Shown here: in pieces, positions 6,458-7,577 of the stretch
Layout: the number at the start of each line of letters is the position of its first letter
Position numbering within the stretch: position 1 is the first letter of the stretch
Assembly (NCBI GenBank): GCA_947374505.1
Contig: CANCCE010000135.1
Span: 1 to 7,577, forward strand
Length of the DNA: 7,577 nucleotides
Source of the DNA: Comamonadaceae bacterium
GTDB lineage: Bacteria; Pseudomonadota; Gammaproteobacteria; Burkholderiales; Burkholderiaceae_C
Direction of reading: 5' to 3'
Notes under the pieces: model-generated
Database searches by the model: none
The model's input: only the letters and a program-made list of their open reading frames with translations
Told to the model about the DNA's origin: nothing
Made by a program: the position numbers and the translations under genes

Positions 6458-7577
6458 ATGGCCACGATAGCCAATTCCCCCTATTTTCTTGTGACTTCAT
6501 CCCACCTCATTGATATCAGCTGGTCGCGTGTGACCACTCAGATACGCGATCTCATTGCCAGGCGCGGGTTGCACCCTTCTGCGTGTGTGGTTTTGGTGCC
6601 CTATGCGCAGTTGATGCAGCAGGCCCGCACGGCATGGGCGGCGCAAGGCACTGCCTCGTTTGTGCCACGTTTTGAAACCACCATGAACTGGGCCAATAGT
6701 TTGCAAGCGCCGCTGACGGGACCTTTTGAGCCCGCCGTCAGCGACATGCGGATGGACGCGGCTTGTGACTTGTTGACGGCTGCCGGGTTGTTGGAGCGCG
6801 CCGGTTTGGGCGCGCACAAAGACTTGTTGGCGGCACGTTTGGTGGAGTCGGCTTGGTCGGTAGCGCGGTTGGCTGCGGCCTTGCCACCCGACCAGCGCCC
6901 GGAATGGGGGCTGCGCCTCGGTGACTTGTTGGCGGCTGGCATGGATGCGCCGCTGCTGGCGCTGGAGTCTGCGGTGGGCCAAATTGCTTTGGCTTGGGCA
7001 TCAACCTCGGCCTACCCGACCGATGTTTTGTTCGACGCCACGGGCGACTTGTTGTTGGTGCTGGAAGGTTTTCAGACCGATCCGCTGACCGACGCTTTGA
7101 AAGCGAAATGGGGTGAGCGCGCGGTGACCTTGCACTTGGTCGATGACGACTTGCTCAGTACCGAAACGCCCCCAGCCTTGCAAATTGCGCAAGATGCTGA
7201 AGACGAGGCGCAGCGCGCGACCGCCTGCGTGTTGGCGCGACTCGGTCAAGGCTGCTTGCCGGTCGCGTTGGTGGCGCAAGACCGCGTGCTAACCCGCCGC
7301 GTGCGCGCCATGCTCGCTAACAAAGGTGTTGCGGTGCGCGACGAAACCGGCTGGAAACTGTCCACCACTCGGTCTGCGGCTGCGCTCATGAGCCTGTTAC
7401 GGGCCGCAACTTGGGACGCCTCAACCGACGCCATGCTGGACTGGCTGAAAAATGCGCCTGTCTTTAACGCCGCAGCTGTCACAGCAGCCGAAATCGAATT
7501 GCGAAAAACCGGTGTGCGCGAATGGCGTTCGGTCAGCCACGCTGAAACGGCCGCACTGACCGCTAGCGCCGCGTTGG
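6458..7577 (+). CDS. AddB-like PD-(D/E)XK nuclease/helicase-family protein, N-terminal part (cut by window edge)
   Basis: The frame is open from 6401 to the window end. From ATG 6458 it gives 373 residues, starting MATIANSPYFLVTSSHLID. An in-frame ATG at 6440 would add six residues; neither start has a good Shine-Dalgarno, so the start is uncertain. The segments VVLVPYAQLMQQARTAW (44-60), VPRFETTMNWA (69-79), LLERAGLGAHKDLLAARLVE (111-130) and LLLVLEGFQTDPL (199-211) are recalled as typical of the large proteins annotated as PD-(D/E)XK nuclease family/AddB-like in Burkholderiales. Those usually sit beside a UvrD-type AddA-like helicase gene and act in double-strand-break end processing. The nuclease motif would be in the missing C-terminal part, so the call rests on the helicase-like N-terminus and is not proven here. 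No Walker A (GxxGxGKT) is visible, suggesting an ATPase-dead scaffold. Leucine is often encoded by TTG, unlike the CTG-rich neighbours. Confidence 0.72.
   Translation, partial: MATIANSPYFLVTSSHLIDISWSRVTTQIRDLIARRGLHPSACVVLVPYAQLMQQARTAWAAQGTASFVPRFETTMNWANSLQAPLTGPFEPAVSDMRMDAACDLLTAAGLLERAGLGAHKDLLAARLVESAWSVARLAAALPPDQRPEWGLRLGDLLAAGMDAPLLALESAVGQIALAWASTSAYPTDVLFDATGDLLLVLEGFQTDPLTDALKAKWGERAVTLHLVDDDLLSTETPPALQIAQDAEDEAQRATACVLARLGQGCLPVALVAQDRVLTRRVRAMLANKGVAVRDETGWKLSTTRSAAALMSLLRAATWDASTDAMLDWLKNAPVFNAAAVTAAEIELRKTGVREWRSVSHAETAALTASAAL

Noticed and set aside
6497..7004. Several minus-strand frames opposite the AddB-like gene.
   Set aside because: They are Arg/Gln/Pro-rich shadows of a plus-strand coding region, with no start signals or family features.
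6767..7054. The 9-mer GACTTGTTG occurs four times (6767, 6821, 6923, 7046).
   Set aside because: Each copy is in frame and encodes Asp-Leu-Leu in a gene that favours TTG for Leu; this is codon bias rather than a dispersed repeat.

Overview
The window looks like a chromosomal stretch of a betaproteobacterium, most likely Burkholderiales and probably Comamonadaceae. The reasons are the moderately high GC content, the close similarity of Rho and PstS to proteobacterial forms, and the trxA / rho / rpmE2 cluster next to an AddB-like nuclease gene. The family placement is inference from remembered gene order, not from a search.

Layout, left to right. The first six genes are on the minus strand, so transcription runs right to left. 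(1) 1-824: pstS, the phosphate-binding protein, cut by the window edge, with a good PHO box (878-895) in front of it. (2) 938-2296: a MATE-family efflux pump with a GTG start. (3) 2307-4043: a large ArnT/PMT-like GT-C membrane glycosyltransferase, only 10 nt upstream of the MATE gene and probably co-transcribed with it. (4) 4134-4391: rpmE2, the zinc-free (type B) ribosomal protein L31, ending in a strong intrinsic terminator. (5) 4482-5744: rho, the transcription termination factor, with a roughly 165-nt structured and C-rich leader. (6) 6026-6358: trxA, thioredoxin, ending in a second strong intrinsic terminator. (7) 6440/6458-7577: on the plus strand and divergent from trxA, the N-terminal part of an AddB-like PD-(D/E)XK nuclease/helicase-family protein, cut by the right edge.

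The most striking observation is in trxA. The gene is intact from a strong ribosome binding site to its natural end (110 codons, about the length of E. coli Trx1). However, the second cysteine of the universal WCGPCK active site is encoded by TGA (6248-6250), giving Cys-Gly-Pro-UGA-Lys. No other damage is visible. This is the pattern expected of a selenocysteine-containing (CxxU) thioredoxin. TGA is also used as a genuine stop in this window, including at the end of trxA itself, so whole-code reassignment is unlikely. A sequencing error or a fresh nonsense mutation is the main alternative. An imperfect stem-loop lies just downstream of the UGA where a bacterial SECIS would be expected, but it is not convincing by eye.

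The genes do not form one pathway. They are a housekeeping group (trxA, rho, rpmE2), an envelope/transport pair (glycosyltransferase and MATE pump), a phosphate-starvation gene (pstS) and a DNA-repair gene (AddB-like). Only the glycosyltransferase-MATE pair shows tight operon spacing. All intergenic gaps are under 300 bases.
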